Under the pieces are notes generated by a model. The model saw only the letters and a list, made by a program, of their open reading frames with translations. It was not told where the DNA came from and ran no database searches. Both the position numbers and the translations under genes were made by a program. Source: Actinomycetota bacterium (GTDB taxonomy: Bacteria > Actinomycetota > CADDZG01 > JAHWKV01 > JAOPZY01). From it: DNA of 42,393 nt. This document shows positions 30,018 to 39,793 of this stretch, one piece after another. The DNA is taken from positions 1 to 42,393 of the forward strand of contig DASTWV010000025.1 of assembly GCA_035765775.1 (NCBI GenBank). The letters are read 5' to 3'. Each line of letters begins with the position of its first letter. Within the stretch, counting starts at the first letter, position 1.

Positions 30018-31669
30018 GCCGCCACCGCCCGGCGCACCCGGGGCGCCACTGCCCCGACGGTTCCCAGGACCCCCAGCGCCAGCACGGTGAAGGGCAGCCA
30101 GTCGCCGAAGCGGGCATACAGCGTCGTGGTGGTGGCGAAGCGCACCGTCGGGGTGAGAAGCGCGGGCTCGAAGAGGCCCGTGCGCTGCTCGACGTGGCCG
30201 TCCGGGGCGATGACCGCCGAAATCCCGGTGATGGCGGCCTGGGCCACCCACACCCGCTCCTCGGCCGCCCGGAGCTGGCTCATCGCCACCATCTGCGCGC
30301 TGGCGGCGGTCCGCCGGTACGACGAGTTGTCGGTCGAGACCACGATCATGCGCGCCCCCCGGGCCACGAAGGACCGGACCGACTCGGCGTACGCGGTCTC
30401 GTAGCAGATCACGGAGGCAAACTTACCGTGCGGCAGGGCGAAGACGGTCGGGACGTGGCCCGGGATGCCGTCGGCGGGCACCCGGTTCAGCTCCTTGATC
30501 CAGCCCGCCAGCTGCCGGCGGGCGGGGACGTACTCGCCGAAGGGCACCAGGTGCATCTTGACGTACCGAGCGACCAGGGTCCCCGCGGCGCTGAAGTAGA
30601 GGCTCTCGTTGCGAAAGCGCGCCGCGCCGCCGTCCGCCCCGGGCGTGCCCGGCACCCCGATGGTGGCACCTACCAGGAAGGGGGCGCCCACCTGGCGGAT
30701 CGTGGCCTGCAGCGGCCCGAGCAGGTTGGCATCGGAGAACGGGTCGTGCCCGACCGAGCTCTCCGGCCACACCACCAGGTCGACGTGGCGGCCCAGCAGG
30801 GCGCCGGTCTCGCGCACCTGGCTGTCGAGGGCCTCCTGGTCGAGGGCGTGCGGGTGGGCGGGGTCCTGCTGCGGGGCGTTGCCCTGCACCAGGGCGATCG
30901 TCGCCTGCGGGCCGGCGGGCGTCGGCACGGGCAGCGCCGCCGGGGCGACCACCAGCACGGCCGCCGCCAGCACCGCCGCCCCGGCGTAGGCCGGGCTCTC
31001 CCGGAGGGCAGCGGCCGCCGCGGCCAGCACGGCGTTCACCAGGGCCACCAGGAGGCTGACCGCCCAGACGCCGCCGTAGGCGGCCAGGTGGAGCACCAGC
31101 CGGTCGTTGTGCTGGCTGTAGCCCAGGCCGCCCCAGGGGAACCCGCCCAGGGGGAACCGGGAGCGCACGTACTCCCCTGCCAGCATCGCCACGGGGAAGG
31201 CCAGCAGCCGGCCCCGGCGGGGCAGGGCATCACGCAGCACCGTCCCGAGCGTGAGGAAGGCAGCGACGAAGGCGCTCTCCAGGCCCACCAGCAGCAGGTA
31301 GGCGGCCAGGCCGAACAGGTGGATCCAGGGGAACAGCAACCCGAAGAACGCCAGCCCGAACCCGGCCCCGGCGGCCGCCACGCCGCCCCGCCGGGCGCGG
31401 CCGAACACCAGGGCGAGCGGGACCAGGGATACGAACGCGAGGGGGCCCCAGTCGGTGGGCGGGAAGGCCAGGGCGGTGGCGATACCGCTGGCGGCGCCGG
31501 CCGCCCCCGCAGCCAGCGCAGGCCACGGAGGCGAGGGCGGCGAGGGAGGCGAGGGCGGGGCGCCGGCCGCGGAACTGCCGAACCGGTGGCTCAGACGCAG
31601 TCCCGGCAGAGCTGGCGCGCGGGGTCGGCGAGCTGGCTCTGGTACTTCACCAGGTGGCAGCTGGCGCAC
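30014..31669 (-). CDS. lnt: Apolipoprotein N-acyltransferase
   Basis: Lnt adds the third acyl chain to the N-terminal Cys of lipoproteins. The protein (551 residues with the start used) has about six N-terminal membrane helices (50-250) with the conserved RFPLGGFPWGGLGYSQ. An extracellular nitrilase domain follows (about 255-515), in which the triad is Glu303 (VVWPESS), Lys371 (YVKMHLVPFGEY) and Cys422 (SVICYETAY). One more helix lies near the C-terminus. The start is uncertain. A GTG at 31669 would overlap the upstream DUF4193 gene by 79 bases; a CTG at 31594 overlapping its stop (CTGA) would remove a non-conserved 25 residues. Six predicted lipoproteins in this window are likely substrates. 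It is translationally coupled to the mannose synthase gene. Confidence 0.92.
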   Translation of the reverse strand: MRQLPPGEVPEPARRPRAPALPGLRLSHRFGSSAAGAPPSPPSPPSPPWPALAAGAAGAASGIATALAFPPTDWGPLAFVSLVPLALVFGRARRGGVAAAGAGFGLAFFGLLFPWIHLFGLAAYLLLVGLESAFVAAFLTLGTVLRDALPRRGRLLAFPVAMLAGEYVRSRFPLGGFPWGGLGYSQHNDRLVLHLAAYGGVWAVSLLVALVNAVLAAAAAALRESPAYAGAAVLAAAVLVVAPAALPVPTPAGPQATIALVQGNAPQQDPAHPHALDQEALDSQVRETGALLGRHVDLVVWPESSVGHDPFSDANLLGPLQATIRQVGAPFLVGATIGVPGTPGADGGAARFRNESLYFSAAGTLVARYVKMHLVPFGEYVPARRQLAGWIKELNRVPADGIPGHVPTVFALPHGKFASVICYETAYAESVRSFVARGARMIVVSTDNSSYRRTAASAQMVAMSQLRAAEERVWVAQAAITGISAVIAPDGHVEQRTGLFEPALLTPTVRFATTTTLYARFGDWLPFTVLALGVLGTVGAVAPRVRRAVAA

Positions 31670-31920
31670 ACGAACTCGTTGGCCTGGCGGGGAACCGGGC
31701 GGATCGACAGCGTCTCCATCCGCTCGTCGGGCGTCAGGTCGAGCAGCGAGTCCTCCTCCTCCTCGACCTCGGCGATATCCCCGCGCTTGGAGAGGATCTC
31801 CTCGAGGCTGGCCTCGCCCAACGAACCCGGCTCGGCGAGGTCCTCTTCCTCCTCGTCGCCCTCGAGGTCCTCTTCCTCGTCTTCTTCGTCTGATTCTGGC
31901 TCTTCAAAAATCTCGCTCAT
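31591..31920 (-). CDS. DUF4193 acidic zinc-ribbon protein
   Basis: The 109-residue protein matches the actinobacterial DUF4193 family. It has an extremely acidic N-terminal two-thirds (Glu/Asp runs up to residue 57) followed by a C-terminal zinc-ribbon with paired CxxC motifs (VCASCHLVKYQSQLAD and LCRDCV). The family is widespread in Actinobacteria; function unknown, and a nucleic-acid or RNA-polymerase-associated role is sometimes assumed from the ribbon. The ATG at 31920 has an AAGGACG-like site. It is the first gene of the lnt-dpm group and overlaps or abuts lnt. A promoter-like pair lies at 32019-32046. Confidence 0.85.
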   Translation of the reverse strand: MSEIFEEPESDEEDEEEDLEGDEEEEDLAEPGSLGEASLEEILSKRGDIAEVEEEEDSLLDLTPDERMETLSIRPVPRQANEFVCASCHLVKYQSQLADPARQLCRDCV

Positions 31921-32001
31921 GACGTCCTTCCCGCTGCGCCCCAGCCTGGTCCCGACTGGTGGCTCCGTTCGCCCTCCCCGTCCACCCGGTAGCCGTGCCG
32001 G

Positions 32002-32046
32002 CCACGCGTGGATGCGTGATTATGCACCTCCAGCGTAGCGATGCAA
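32002..32046 (-). promoter_or_regulatory. Putative promoter and 10-bp palindrome before the DUF4193-lnt-dpm operon
   Basis: On the minus strand TTGCAT (32046-32041) and CATAAT (32024-32019) are 16 bases apart, a good -35/-10 pair with a start near 32012. The perfect palindrome CCACGCGTGG (32002-32011) lies at the predicted transcription start, where a repressor could bind. The leader to the ATG at 31920 would be about 90 bases. Confidence 0.5.
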
Positions 32047-32096
32047 TCGGTTCCTCCCCTGAGGCTCCGCTGGGCGTTTCCTGGGAGTCTGCCGGC

Positions 32097-33254
32097 TCAG
32101 GGACGGGCCACCAGCCGCCGGCCGATCACCAGGCGTTGGATCTGGTTCGTCCCCTCGACGATCTGCAGGGCCTTGGCCTCCCGGAGGTAGCGCTCCACCG
32201 GGTAGTCCTCGATGTAGCCGTACCCACCGTGGACCTGGACGGCGTCGATGGTCACCCGCATGGCGACGTCGCTGCAGAACAGCTTGGCCATCGACGCCTC
32301 GGTGCTGAACGGGGCACCGGCGTCCTTCAGGTCGGCGGCGCGGCGGTACAGCGCCCGCCCGGCGGCGATGCCGGTGGCCATGTCGGCGAGGAGGAACTCG
32401 ATGCCCTGCAGGCCGGCGATCGGCCCCCCGAACTGCTCCCGGCCCTGGGCGTAGGCGACCGCGGCGTCCAGGGCCGCCTGCGCCAGGCCGATGGCAACCG
32501 CGGCGATGCCCAGGCGCCCGGAGTCCAGGGCGGTCAGGGCGACGCTGAACCCGGTGCCTTCGGCCCCCAGGCGGCGGCCGGCCGGGACCGGGCAGTCCTC
32601 GAAGAGGAGCTCCCAGGTGGGCGATGCCCGCAACCCCATCTTCTGTTCGACCTTGGCCGGGCGGAACCCGGGCGCCCCCTGGTCCACCAGGAACGCGCTG
32701 ATGCCTTTGGCCCCTTCGGCGCCGGTGCGCGCCATCACCAGGAGGACGTCGGCCTCGGCACCGCGCGTACAGAACTGCTTGCGCCCGGTGAGCCGGTAGC
32801 CTCCCCCGTCGGGCACCGCCCGGGTCTGCAGGCTGGCGGCGTCCGACCCCGAGGACGACTCGGTGAGCGCGTAGGCCCCCAGCCGCTCGCCGGCGAGCAG
32901 GGCGGGCAGCAGTTCCTCTTTGAGCTCCGGGCCGGCGAAGCGCTGGACCGCATCGCACACCAGCGTGTGCACGCCCAGGCCGACGGCGGCTGCGACCCAG
33001 ACGTGGGCGAGCTCCTCGATCACCAGGAGGTAACTGCGGTAGGGGCGCCCGGCCCCGCCGAACTCCTCCGGGAAGGGGATGCCGGCGACCCCGAGGGCGG
33101 CCAGCCCGGCGTAGACCGCAGCCGGGTCCTTCGCGGCGGCCTCGTGGGCCTCGACCACCGGCCGGACCTCCCGCTCGGCGAAGGTGCGCACAAGATCCCG
33201 CAGCGCCCGGTCATCCTCGTCCAGGCCCACATTGTCGGGTCGCAGTTCGGTCAC
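32097..33254 (-). CDS. Acyl-CoA dehydrogenase
   Basis: The 385-residue flavoenzyme oxidises acyl-CoA to enoyl-CoA in fatty- or branched-acid catabolism. Family signatures are GAYALTESSSGSDAASLQTRA (FAD/substrate region, about 126-146), RKQFCTRGAEADVLLVMART (about 156-175), and the C-terminal IDAVQVHGGYGYIEDYPVERYLREAKALQIVEGTNQIQR. In the last, Glu367 of EGTNQIQ is the catalytic base, placed as in short/medium-chain enzymes. Both fingerprint Gly-rich loops are intact. The GTG at 33254 gives the usual length; an ATG at 33308 would add 18 residues and overlap the start of the divergent ComF-like gene. No other beta-oxidation gene is adjacent, so chain-length preference is unknown. Confidence 0.9.
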   Translation of the reverse strand: MTELRPDNVGLDEDDRALRDLVRTFAEREVRPVVEAHEAAAKDPAAVYAGLAALGVAGIPFPEEFGGAGRPYRSYLLVIEELAHVWVAAAVGLGVHTLVCDAVQRFAGPELKEELLPALLAGERLGAYALTESSSGSDAASLQTRAVPDGGGYRLTGRKQFCTRGAEADVLLVMARTGAEGAKGISAFLVDQGAPGFRPAKVEQKMGLRASPTWELLFEDCPVPAGRRLGAEGTGFSVALTALDSGRLGIAAVAIGLAQAALDAAVAYAQGREQFGGPIAGLQGIEFLLADMATGIAAGRALYRRAADLKDAGAPFSTEASMAKLFCSDVAMRVTIDAVQVHGGYGYIEDYPVERYLREAKALQIVEGTNQIQRLVIGRRLVARP

Positions 33255-33306
33255 GCGCGCCAGTGTACGGGCAGGAATGTCGTACCCCGCCGCTAGCGTT
33301 TGCGCC

Positions 33307-34119
33307 ATGCGGGCGTGGACCGGTCCGGCGGTGACCCGGGGGTTGGAAGTGGTCAGGGGCCTCCTGTCCCCGCTGGACGCCGCGCCGCCATTCGGCACCT
33401 GGGTGCCGCCCGCCGGCGACGGGGTGTGCGCCGGGTGCCACGCCTGGTGCCCGCCCGGCTGCCTCCGCTGCCGGGCCTGCCTGCACACGGCCGGACAGGT
33501 GTCCCGCCCGGCGCCGGGCGCCGTGCCCATTTCCCTGTTCCGCACCGGCGACCAGCTCTGGCGCCGGCTGCGCAGCTACAAGGATGGTCCCGATGCCGCG
33601 GTCCGGGCGGCATCCCAGGGCGATCTCGCCCGCCTGCTGGGGCCCTTCTTCCGCTCCCACCTGGCGTGCGTGGCGCCGGGCGTGCCCCCCGACTGGGGCC
33701 TGGTGGTGGTGCCTTCCACCCGCCCGCGGGCCACGCGCTACCCGCTGGAGCGGGTGGTCCGCCGCTGCCCCGGCCTGGGCCGGCGCCTCATCCGCGGCCT
33801 GCGCACGGCCCACCCGGCGGAGCACAACCGGGCCCGGGAGGACGCCTTCACCGTCACCCGGGACGTGGCGGGGCGGTCGCTCGTGGTTCTGGACGACACC
33901 TGGACCACGGGGGCCAGCGTCCAGAGCGCGGCCTCCGCGCTCCAGGGGGCCGGGGCCCACGTGGTCGGCGTGGTGGTGATCGGCCGGGTGCTCAACCCGG
34001 CGGCCCACCCGGGCGAGGCTGCGCTGTGGGCGCTGGCCCGCAGCCAGGCCTTCCGCCTCGACCGGTGCTGCGTCGGGCGCCACCCCGGCGTGATCCGGCT
34101 ACCGCAGAGGGCCGGGTAA
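33307..34119 (+). CDS. ComF-family phosphoribosyltransferase-like protein
   Basis: The 270-residue protein has an N-terminal zinc-ribbon-like cluster (CAGCHAWCPPGCLRCRAC, 41-58) and a C-terminal type I phosphoribosyltransferase domain with the PRPP loop VVLDDTWTTGAS at about 193-204 (Asp196-Asp197). These are the features of ComF/GntX proteins, linked to DNA uptake in competent bacteria but widespread in non-competent ones. FRTGDQLWRRLRSYKDG resembles the family's conserved YKY-type region. No com genes are nearby, so a competence role is not supported by context. The ATG is the reverse complement overlap (CATG) of a possible start of the acyl-CoA dehydrogenase gene, so the two are tightly divergent. 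Confidence 0.8.
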   Translation: MRAWTGPAVTRGLEVVRGLLSPLDAAPPFGTWVPPAGDGVCAGCHAWCPPGCLRCRACLHTAGQVSRPAPGAVPISLFRTGDQLWRRLRSYKDGPDAAVRAASQGDLARLLGPFFRSHLACVAPGVPPDWGLVVVPSTRPRATRYPLERVVRRCPGLGRRLIRGLRTAHPAEHNRAREDAFTVTRDVAGRSLVVLDDTWTTGASVQSAASALQGAGAHVVGVVVIGRVLNPAAHPGEAALWALARSQAFRLDRCCVGRHPGVIRLPQRAG

Positions 34120-34133
34120 GCTGGGGACGTCCT

Positions 34134-35062
34134 ATGAACCAGCCCCGGACCGCCCGCGCGCAGACGAGGAGCCGTGGGCTCGGGATCCTGATCCTGCTCC
34201 TGTGCATGATGGCTGCCGCCTGTTCGTCAAAGGCCAAGACGGCGGCCAAGACGTCGGCCACGCCCTCGCCCACCGGGTCGGAGAGCCAGGTCCCGGCGCT
34301 GACCGCCACCGTTGTGGCCTCCCCCCCGCCCAGCCCCTCGCCGTCGCCCTCCCCGGTCGCCCGGCGGCCAAGCCCCAGTCCGACCCACGCCGTGGTCCCG
34401 CCGCCCAGCCCCACCCACGCCGTGGTCCCCCCCAGCCCGACGGCGGTCTCGTCGGCGATCAGCCTGCCGGTGGCGGGGACGTATACCTACGGTCTCTCGG
34501 GCACCTACCAGACCCCGCTGCTCGGCTCCACCCAGAACTACCCCGCCGGTGCCCAGCTCCCCATCACGTTCTCGAACAAGGGACCGCAGGGCGGCGGTAC
34601 CGAGATCCAGGCCTCCGCCTCGTCCAGCACGGACAACGCCACCACCACCACCACGTGGATCTTCCAGCCCACGCGGGTGGTGGTGACCGATTCCACCCTG
34701 ACGCTGGCCGGTTTGGCGAACTACGACTGCACCTTCTCGCCGCCGCCCGAGATCCTGCCCAACCCGATCGTTGCCGGCGCCCTGCCCGGCTCGTCGTGGT
34801 CCACGGCGCAGTGCTCGGGCGATGTCGCGGTCACGGTCCAGGGCGCCAGCACCATCGCCGCCGCCGGGAAGACGTGGGACGTTTGGACGGTGCACACCGT
34901 CCTGCACTACCAGGCCCAGTCCAGCGTCAACGTCACCGTCACCAGCACCACCACCTTCGCCCCCAGCCTCGGAACCGTGATCACCAGCGATGCCACCACC
35001 ACCGGCACGGTCGCCGGGAGCCCCTTCCAGAACCACCAGGTGACCACCCTGCTCAGCGCTCC

Positions 35063-35066
<4 letters not shown>
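34134..35066 (+). CDS. Lipoprotein coupled to ABC exporter genes
   Basis: The 310-residue product has a lipoprotein signal peptide (ILILLLCMMAAACSS, Cys30) and a long Pro/Ser/Thr linker containing a doubled PSPTHAVVP unit (about 75-105). A secreted beta-rich domain (about 110-310) is full of Thr/Val/Ser strands with two cysteines (YDCTFS, AQCSGD) able to pair. No family is recognised. Its stop overlaps the GTG of the next ABC ATPase gene by four bases (GTGA), indicating translational coupling. It may therefore be the substrate or extracellular partner of that ABC system. TAAGCT lies shortly upstream of the ATG but no -35 is clear. Confidence 0.75.
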
Positions 35067-35800
<734 letters not shown>

Positions 35801-35825
35801 CTGCCCGCCGCATGACCTCCCACCA

Positions 35826-38411
35826 GTGAGCACCGCGGTCCGGCCCCCACGGCCCGCCCCCCGCCGGGGCGGGCGCTCCCGGCTGCGGGCGGCCCTGCGG
35901 CTGAACTGGGCACTCAACGGCCGCCACCTGGTCGCCCACCGCCTGCGCCTGGGCCTGTCGATCATGGGGATCGCCTCCGGGGTGGCGCTCGCGGTCGCGG
36001 TCGGGGGCCTGACCAGCTCGATCAACGCCGCCCTGAAGGACGCCTCGCAGGCGGTGGCCGCCGGTGCGACCTACGAGATCCGGCCGGTCACCCAGGTCCC
36101 GATGCCGGCCTCGCTGCTCGATGCCGCCCGTGGGACCCCCGGCGTCCGCTCCGCCGCCGGCACGATCGAGGCGACGACCTACCTCCGGCGCGGGCCGGGG
36201 ACCAGCGAGTACAGCGTCGCGCTCATCGGCTTCGAACCGGGCATCTTCGCCCTCTCGCCCCGCAGCTTGCAGGGGGCCGATCTCGGGGCTGCCGACCCCA
36301 CGGGGCTCCTCGTCCCGGGCGCCATCCAGCGGGAGCTGGGGATCAGCGGGCGGGCGCCCCTGCAGGTGTACACGCCCACCGGGTGGCAGACCACCCATCT
36401 CGGGGGCACGCTGCCGCCCAACCCCGGCTCCGCCCAGGCGGTGGCCACCGGGCTCCTCACCGCCCAGACGCTCCTGGGGCGGGCCGGGCGCATCGACGCC
36501 CTGTACGTCAACGCCCCGCCCTCCGCCCTGCCCGGGCTCACCCGCCGCCTCGGCCCCTCCGTGCGCATCGGGCCGCTGGCCCTGCGAGCCGACGACGTGC
36601 GCCAGATCACCGCCACCGTGAGTGTCGTGCTCAACGTCGCCGCCATCGTGGCCCTGTTCGTGGGGGCGTTCCTGGTCTACAACACCATGTCCATGGCCTC
36701 GGTTGAGCGGGCGGGCGAGGCCGCCATCCTGCGGGCGGTGGGCGCCAGGCGCCGCCAGACGTTCTGGCTGCTGGTGAGCGAGGGCGCCCTGCTCGGCGCC
36801 GCCGGCTCGGTGGTCGGGCTGGCCGGGGGGCTGGGGCTGGCCCGCCTGCTGCTCGCCATCCGGGGGGCCGGGCTGGAGACTCTCCTGCCGATCAGCGTCG
36901 ACCGCCTGGTGCTCTCCTGGCCCAACCTGGTCCTGGCCGGGGTGGGCGGGGTGGTGGCCTCCATGCTGGCTGCCGCCGGCCCCGCCCGCCGGGTCGCCCG
37001 GGCCGACGCCGCCGCCAACCTCGGCCCCCGGGCCGCCTTCGAGGAGCCCGCCGGGGTGGGTGGTTGGCGCCCGGTCCCGGTGGGCCTGGCCATCACCGCG
37101 GTCGGCGCGGTGGTGGCCGGCTACTGGGTCCACGCCCCCACCGCCAGCCTGACCCTGCCCACCGGGGCGATGTTCCTGTTCGTGGCCGGGGTCGCCGTCC
37201 TCGTCCGGCCGTTGGTCCCCGCGCTCGCCGACCGGGTGCTCCGCCCCGCCCGGAGGGCCCGGGCCACCCTGCGCCTGGCGGCGGGCGAGCTGCAGCGCTC
37301 CCCCGCCCGCACCGCCTACACGGTGGGCGCGGTCGTGCTCGCCCTCGCGCTCGTCGTCGGGGTGCAGGTGGACATCGCCTCGTTCCAGGCCGCCTTCCAG
37401 GAGGGCCTCGGCCGGCTGATCCAGGCGGACCTCATCGTCCGCTCCCGGGACTGGGCGCCCTATGGCGCCGGGGTGGGCCTGGACGCCGGGGTCGCCACCC
37501 AGATCGCCGCCCTGCCCGGCGTGGCGGCCGCCTACCCGTCCAAGACGATGCTGACCACCTACCAGGGCCACATCACCCCGCTGCTGGCCATCTCGGAGCA
37601 GGGCTACCAGCGCTACGGCACCGACCCCAAGGTGTCGGCGTACGACCGGGCGATCAACGCCGCGGTGGTGCCGGGCTCCATGCTGATCTCGGCGTCGGCC
37701 CGGGACCGGTTCGGCCTGCACGCGGGCGACACCGTGACCCTGCACCCTCCGGGCGGCCCGGAGCGCTTCCGGGTCGTGGGCGTGTACGACGACCCCTCGG
37801 CCGTGCTCCCCACCTTCTATGTCACCTACGAGGACGCCGCCGCCGGCTGGGGGCTCGACGTGGCCGACGTCATCGACGTCTTCCTGAAACCCGGGGCCAC
37901 CTCGCCCGGGGTGGCGTCGGAGATCTCCCGGGCCCTCGGCGCCCGCTACGGCCTGGAGCCCGACACCCGGGAGCAGTTCATCTCGCGCCTCGCCGCCATC
38001 GTCTCCAGCCTGCAGCGCCTCATCGGCAGCGTGCAGGTGGTGGCGGTGCTGGTCGCCGCCCTCGGGGTGGCCAACACGCTGCTCATCTCCACGTTCGAGC
38101 GCCGCCGGGACCTCGGGATCCTCCGGGCGGTGGGGATGAACCGCCGGCAGCTGCGGCGCATGGTGGTGATGGAGTCCGTGCTGCTCGGCGGCCTCGGGGT
38201 GGTGCTCGCCTGGGCGGTCGGCACCGGCGTGGGCCTGTTCGCCCACAAGATCACCGAGATCCAGACCGGCCTGCGCATCGCCACGGTCATCCAGCCGCTG
38301 GCCTACCTGGCGGTCCTCGCGCTCGGCCTCGGGGCGGCCGTGGGGGCGGCGATCTACCCCGCTCAGCGGGCGGCGAGCCTCGACGTCACCGACGCCCTGC
38401 AGTACGAGTAG
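35826..38411 (+). CDS. FtsX/MacB-family ABC permease (double FtsX domain)
   Basis: The 861-residue permease has two FtsX domains. The N-terminal helix (LRLGLSIMGIASGVALAVAVGG, about 40-62) is followed by a large extracellular MacB-type domain to about 260 and three helices (about 265-390, with VERAGEAAILRAVGARRRQTFWLLVSE). A linker with two helices leads to a second extracellular domain (about 520-730) and three final helices (with FERRRDLGILRAVGMNRRQLRRMVV). The ILRAVG motif in both repeats is the coupling element contacting the ATPase. The start is a GTG at 35826. Paired with the ATPase before it and the lipoprotein before that, it likely forms a surface lipoprotein/lipid export machine; the substrate is unknown. 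Confidence 0.9.
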   Translation: MSTAVRPPRPAPRRGGRSRLRAALRLNWALNGRHLVAHRLRLGLSIMGIASGVALAVAVGGLTSSINAALKDASQAVAAGATYEIRPVTQVPMPASLLDAARGTPGVRSAAGTIEATTYLRRGPGTSEYSVALIGFEPGIFALSPRSLQGADLGAADPTGLLVPGAIQRELGISGRAPLQVYTPTGWQTTHLGGTLPPNPGSAQAVATGLLTAQTLLGRAGRIDALYVNAPPSALPGLTRRLGPSVRIGPLALRADDVRQITATVSVVLNVAAIVALFVGAFLVYNTMSMASVERAGEAAILRAVGARRRQTFWLLVSEGALLGAAGSVVGLAGGLGLARLLLAIRGAGLETLLPISVDRLVLSWPNLVLAGVGGVVASMLAAAGPARRVARADAAANLGPRAAFEEPAGVGGWRPVPVGLAITAVGAVVAGYWVHAPTASLTLPTGAMFLFVAGVAVLVRPLVPALADRVLRPARRARATLRLAAGELQRSPARTAYTVGAVVLALALVVGVQVDIASFQAAFQEGLGRLIQADLIVRSRDWAPYGAGVGLDAGVATQIAALPGVAAAYPSKTMLTTYQGHITPLLAISEQGYQRYGTDPKVSAYDRAINAAVVPGSMLISASARDRFGLHAGDTVTLHPPGGPERFRVVGVYDDPSAVLPTFYVTYEDAAAGWGLDVADVIDVFLKPGATSPGVASEISRALGARYGLEPDTREQFISRLAAIVSSLQRLIGSVQVVAVLVAALGVANTLLISTFERRRDLGILRAVGMNRRQLRRMVVMESVLLGGLGVVLAWAVGTGVGLFAHKITEIQTGLRIATVIQPLAYLAVLALGLGAAVGAAIYPAQRAASLDVTDALQYE

Positions 38412-38429
38412 CGCCGCCCGCAGCGCCTA

Positions 38430-38459
38430 TTGACGAGGTGTATACACCGAGTGTATTCT
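38430..38459 (+). promoter_or_regulatory. PadR promoter with internal operator-like palindrome
   Basis: TTGACG (38430-38435) and TATTCT (38454-38459) are 18 bases apart and place the transcription start at about 38466, the A of the padR ATG. The mRNA would then be leaderless; no ribosome-binding site is visible. A perfect 12-bp palindrome GGTGTATACACC (38437-38448) fills the spacer, where a bound PadR dimer would block RNA polymerase. Autoregulation is therefore likely. Confidence 0.75.
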
Positions 38460-38465
38460 CGTCCC

Positions 38466-39068
38466 ATGAGCGTCCCCTTCGCCCTCCTGGGCCTCCTCGA
38501 CCGGGAACCGAGCCACGGCTACGACCTGAAGCGGGACTACGACACCTACTTCGGGCGGGGCAAGCCGCTCCCCTACGGCCAGGTCTACGCCACCCTCGCC
38601 CGGCTGCTGCGGGACGGCAAGGTGGTGGCGGGTGACGCCGAGCCCGGCGCCGGCCCCGACCGCAAGCGCTACGCCATCACCGAGGCGGGCCGCCAGGAGG
38701 TCGAGGAGTGGCTGGCCGAGCCGGTCGAGCCCGAGCCCCACCTGCAGACCGTGCTGTTCGTCAAGGTCGCCCTCTCCTTGATGCTGGGCCGGGACGCCGA
38801 GGGGTACCTGGACGCCCAGCGGGCCGCCCACCTGCACCGGATGCGGGAGCTGACCGAACTCAAGCGCACCGGCGACGTCGTGGAGGGCCTGCTGGCCGAC
38901 CACGGCCTGTTCCACCTCGAGGCCGACCTCCGCTGGATCGAGACCACCTCCGCCCGCCTCTCCGCCCTGCTGAAGGCGATGGACCCGGTGGAGCGCACCG
39001 CGGCACTGCAAGCACCCGGCACCCCCAGTACCCAGGGCAGCCCCCCGAGAAAAGGAGCTCGGTCATGA
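38466..39068 (+). CDS. PadR-family transcriptional regulator
   Basis: The 200-residue repressor has the PadR winged-helix domain (about 3-75: FALLGLLDREPSHGYDLKRDY, then YGQVYATLARLLRDGKV, then the wing DRKRYAITEAGRQEVEEWL). A helical Vir-type dimerisation domain covers about 90-175. PadR proteins repress genes for export or detoxification and release DNA on binding small molecules. Here the gene heads an operon with an ABC ATPase (ATGA overlap of stop and start) and a permease, so these are its obvious targets together with itself. The ATG is at 38466; its promoter contains a palindrome. Confidence 0.92.
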   Translation: MSVPFALLGLLDREPSHGYDLKRDYDTYFGRGKPLPYGQVYATLARLLRDGKVVAGDAEPGAGPDRKRYAITEAGRQEVEEWLAEPVEPEPHLQTVLFVKVALSLMLGRDAEGYLDAQRAAHLHRMRELTELKRTGDVVEGLLADHGLFHLEADLRWIETTSARLSALLKAMDPVERTAALQAPGTPSTQGSPPRKGARS

Positions 39069-39793
39069 GCGTCACCCCCTCCCAGGGTCCCTCCCCGATC
39101 CTGCTGCAGGCCGTGGACGTCTACAAATCGTTCGGCCCCACGCCCGCACTCCAGGGGGCGGACTTCTCGGTGGGCCAGGGCGAGATCGTGGCGATCATGG
39201 GCCCGAGCGGGTCGGGCAAGTCCACGCTGCTGCACTGCCTGGCGGGGATCTTCCTCCCGGACAAGGGCGAGATCATCTTCAATGGCCGGCACCTCGACCG
39301 CCTCGACGAGCGGGCGCGCAGCACGCTGCGGCGCACCGCGTTCGGCTTCGTGTTCCAGTTCGGCCAGCTGGTGCCCGAGCTCACCACCGCCGACAACGTC
39401 GCCCTGCCGCTGCTGCTCGGCAAGGTCAAGCGCAAGGAGGCCTACCGGAAGGCGGAGTCCTGGCTGGAGCGCCTCGGCCTGGAGGGCCTCGGCGGCCGGC
39501 GCACCGGCGAGCTGTCCGGGGGCCAGGCGCAGCGGGTGGCACTGGCCCGGGCCCTGGTGACCCGGCCCCAGCTGGTGTTCGCCGATGAACCCACCGGCTC
39601 GCTCGACTCGCTCACCAGCGAGCAGGTCATGAACCTGCTGGTGGACACCGCCCGGGCCGAGGGCAGCACGGTGGTGCTCGTCACCCACGATGCCCGGGTG
39701 GCCGCCTACGCCGACCGTGAGGTGCTGGTCCGGGACGGCCGCGTGACTCTGGGCAACCCGGTCCACCTGGCTCAGGTCGAGGTGGGGAACTGA
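39065..39793 (+). CDS. ABC transporter ATPase, PadR-controlled
   Basis: The 242-residue ATPase has Walker [10 protein letters not shown] (46-54), signature LSGGQAQR (150-157), Walker B LVFADEPTG (170-178) and a VLVTHDARVA switch region. It is of the LolD/MacB class but distinct from the ATPase at 35 kb. The ATG follows AAAAGGAGC and overlaps the padR stop by four bases. Its own stop overlaps the permease ATG by one base (TGATG). The three genes should be translated together. Confidence 0.93.
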   Translation: MSVTPSQGPSPILLQAVDVYKSFGPTPALQGADFSVGQGEIVAIMGPSGSGKSTLLHCLAGIFLPDKGEIIFNGRHLDRLDERARSTLRRTAFGFVFQFGQLVPELTTADNVALPLLLGKVKRKEAYRKAESWLERLGLEGLGGRRTGELSGGQAQRVALARALVTRPQLVFADEPTGSLDSLTSEQVMNLLVDTARAEGSTVVLVTHDARVAAYADREVLVRDGRVTLGNPVHLAQVEVGN

